Assembly (NCBI GenBank): GCA_006227875.1
Contig: SBFI01000413.1
Span: 1-7,147 of the forward strand
Direction: 5' to 3'
Length of the DNA: 7,147 bases
Origin: Acidobacteriota bacterium
GTDB taxonomy: Bacteria; Acidobacteriota; Thermoanaerobaculia; Multivoradales; JAHEKO01
The notes below the pieces were generated by a model. That model saw only the letters and a program-made list of their open reading frames with translations. It made no database searches and was not told the DNA's origin. Shown here piece after piece: positions 6,282 through 7,147 of the stretch (its first letter is position 1; each line of letters begins with the position of its first letter). The translations under genes were made by a program, and so were the position numbers.

Positions 6282-6362
6282 ATGAAAGACGGCGTTTCCG
6301 ACCGGATTCTCGTTCAATTGCCATCCTTCTCCAACCGGCGAGCGACAATACGCGATGAGTGA
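6282..6362 (+). CDS. Possible 26-codon leader ORF overlapping the trkA start
   Basis: ATG 6282 opens a 26-residue ORF (MKDGVSDRILVQLPSFSNRR and six more residues, ending RDE) that stops at TGA 6360-6362. The stop overlaps the trkA start in the sequence ATGAGTGA, in a different frame. GGAG at 6272-6275 is six bases before the ATG, a good ribosome site, whereas trkA has none. The arrangement would suit translational coupling, with ribosomes ending on the leader restarting at trkA. Against it: if transcription starts at the promoter proposed at 6263-6270, the GGAG is not in the mRNA. The peptide shows no recognisable domain or attenuator-type codon run. Confidence 0.4.
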   Translation: MKDGVSDRILVQLPSFSNRRATIRDE

Positions 6363-7147
6363 GAAATGCTTCGTGGTCATGGGCGCGGGCGAGGTGGGAT
6401 TCCATCTGGCCAAGTCGCTCTCCCAGCAGGGTCACGACGTGGCGGTGATCGAGCTCGACCCGGTAAAGAAGGAGCGGATCGCGGACGAGCTCGACGTCCT
6501 GGTTGTCGGTGGTAACGGGGCACACCCGCAGGTGCTCGAGGCGGCGGGTGTCTCCAACTGCGAGCTCTTCATGGCGGTCTCTTCGTCAGACGAGGCCAAT
6601 CTGGCGGCGGCCAACATAGCCAAGTTCCTGGGTGCCGATCGCACCGTCGTGCGGGTGGGTATCGCCGAGGAGGTCATCACCGACCGTCGGCTGCTGGAGG
6701 ATGTCTTTCTGGTCGATCTGCTGCTATCGACCCAGCTGCTGACGACGATCCGAGTCCTCAACGAGATCCGGGGCCACAACACGGTGGCGGTCGAGTATCT
6801 GGCCTGGGGCAAGATCCAGCTGTCGAAGGTCCATCTCGACCAGGACTCGCCGCTGGTACACAAACCTCTGAAAGAGGTCTCGCTCCCCAAAGACTGTCTG
6901 GTGGTGGCCATCTTCAGTGGCGACGAGTTGATCGTCCCGGCCGGCGACGATTTCGCTTCCCCCGGTGATGACGCCTTGCTTCTCGGCACCACCGAGGTGA
7001 TCGGTGAAGCCGAGCTCATGGTGAGCTCGGTTCAGAAAGAGAAACCCGGAACCGTGGTGATCGGAGGAGGGGGTGCCACCGGGCGTTCGGTCGCCCGTGC
7101 CCTCGTCCCCTTCGACATCCGGGTCAAGATCATCGAGAAAGACCGAG
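6355..7147 (+). CDS. trkA: Trk system potassium uptake protein TrkA (3' end outside window)
   Basis: The first 264 codons of TrkA, the cytoplasmic NAD(H)-binding subunit that gates TrkH/TrkG potassium channels; the frame is open at the window edge, and full-length TrkA is about 450 residues. The first RCK_N Rossmann domain has GAGEVG (10-15) at the dinucleotide loop and the acidic end of the second strand in VIELD (31-35), then VVGGNG (50-55) and FMAVSSSDEANL (72-83). A first RCK_C region spans about 145-225. The second Rossmann domain begins at about 232 with GGGATG (238-243) and VKIIEKD (257-263). This duplicated N-C-N order is diagnostic for TrkA over single-domain KtrA. No ribosome site is seen before ATG 6355; the overlapping leader ORF may supply coupling. 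trkH would be expected downstream but is not visible. Confidence 0.95.
   Translation, partial: MSEKCFVVMGAGEVGFHLAKSLSQQGHDVAVIELDPVKKERIADELDVLVVGGNGAHPQVLEAAGVSNCELFMAVSSSDEANLAAANIAKFLGADRTVVRVGIAEEVITDRRLLEDVFLVDLLLSTQLLTTIRVLNEIRGHNTVAVEYLAWGKIQLSKVHLDQDSPLVHKPLKEVSLPKDCLVVAIFSGDELIVPAGDDFASPGDDALLLGTTEVIGEAELMVSSVQKEKPGTVVIGGGGATGRSVARALVPFDIRVKIIEKDR

Noticed and set aside
6432..7019. 195-codon minus-strand ORF opposite trkA
   Set aside because: Ser/Arg/Thr-rich shadow of clear trkA coding sequence.

Overview
This is a GC-rich bacterial chromosomal window with densely packed genes and no mobile elements, RNA genes or CRISPR. Secreted proteins, a TonB-type C-terminal domain and two DUF4136 proteins point to a Gram-negative (diderm) organism. 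The acidobacterial or proteobacterial flavour of the first gene and of the DUF4136 pair is only an impression; no marker gene here settles the phylum. The window is probably from an environmental or draft assembly, because two otherwise intact genes each carry one net single-base frameshift.

Layout, left to right. (1) The 3' end of a + strand gene for a low-complexity protein with an RGG-like basic tail (1-459). (2) A minus-strand group read from about 3262 down to 508: a secreted protein with a TonB-like C-terminal domain, the Na+/H+ antiporter NhaA (coupled, 2-nt gap), and an M23 metallopeptidase-like lipoprotein split by a frameshift. (3) A divergent + strand DUF4136 protein (3352-3879). 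(4) A hairpin at 3881-3915 separating it from the convergent minus-strand mechanosensitive-channel-like protein (3935-5448, frameshifted near its C-terminus). (5) A second minus-strand DUF4136 protein (5618-6151) with its own terminator. (6) A divergent + strand unit: a possible 26-codon leader ORF overlapping the start of trkA, which runs off the right edge.

Together the genes suggest monovalent-cation and osmotic homeostasis with envelope accessories: NhaA exports Na+, TrkA gates K+ uptake, and the TM-helix-repeat protein is of the osmotic-release channel type. Around them lie periplasmic or outer-envelope proteins (M23 peptidase, TonB-C protein, two DUF4136 proteins). I see no clear undescribed system. 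The most interesting points are the overlapping leader ORF before trkA, a probable leaderless start for the TonB-C gene, the two cysteine-free DUF4136 proteins flanking the channel gene, and several short dyads in promoter or leader positions.
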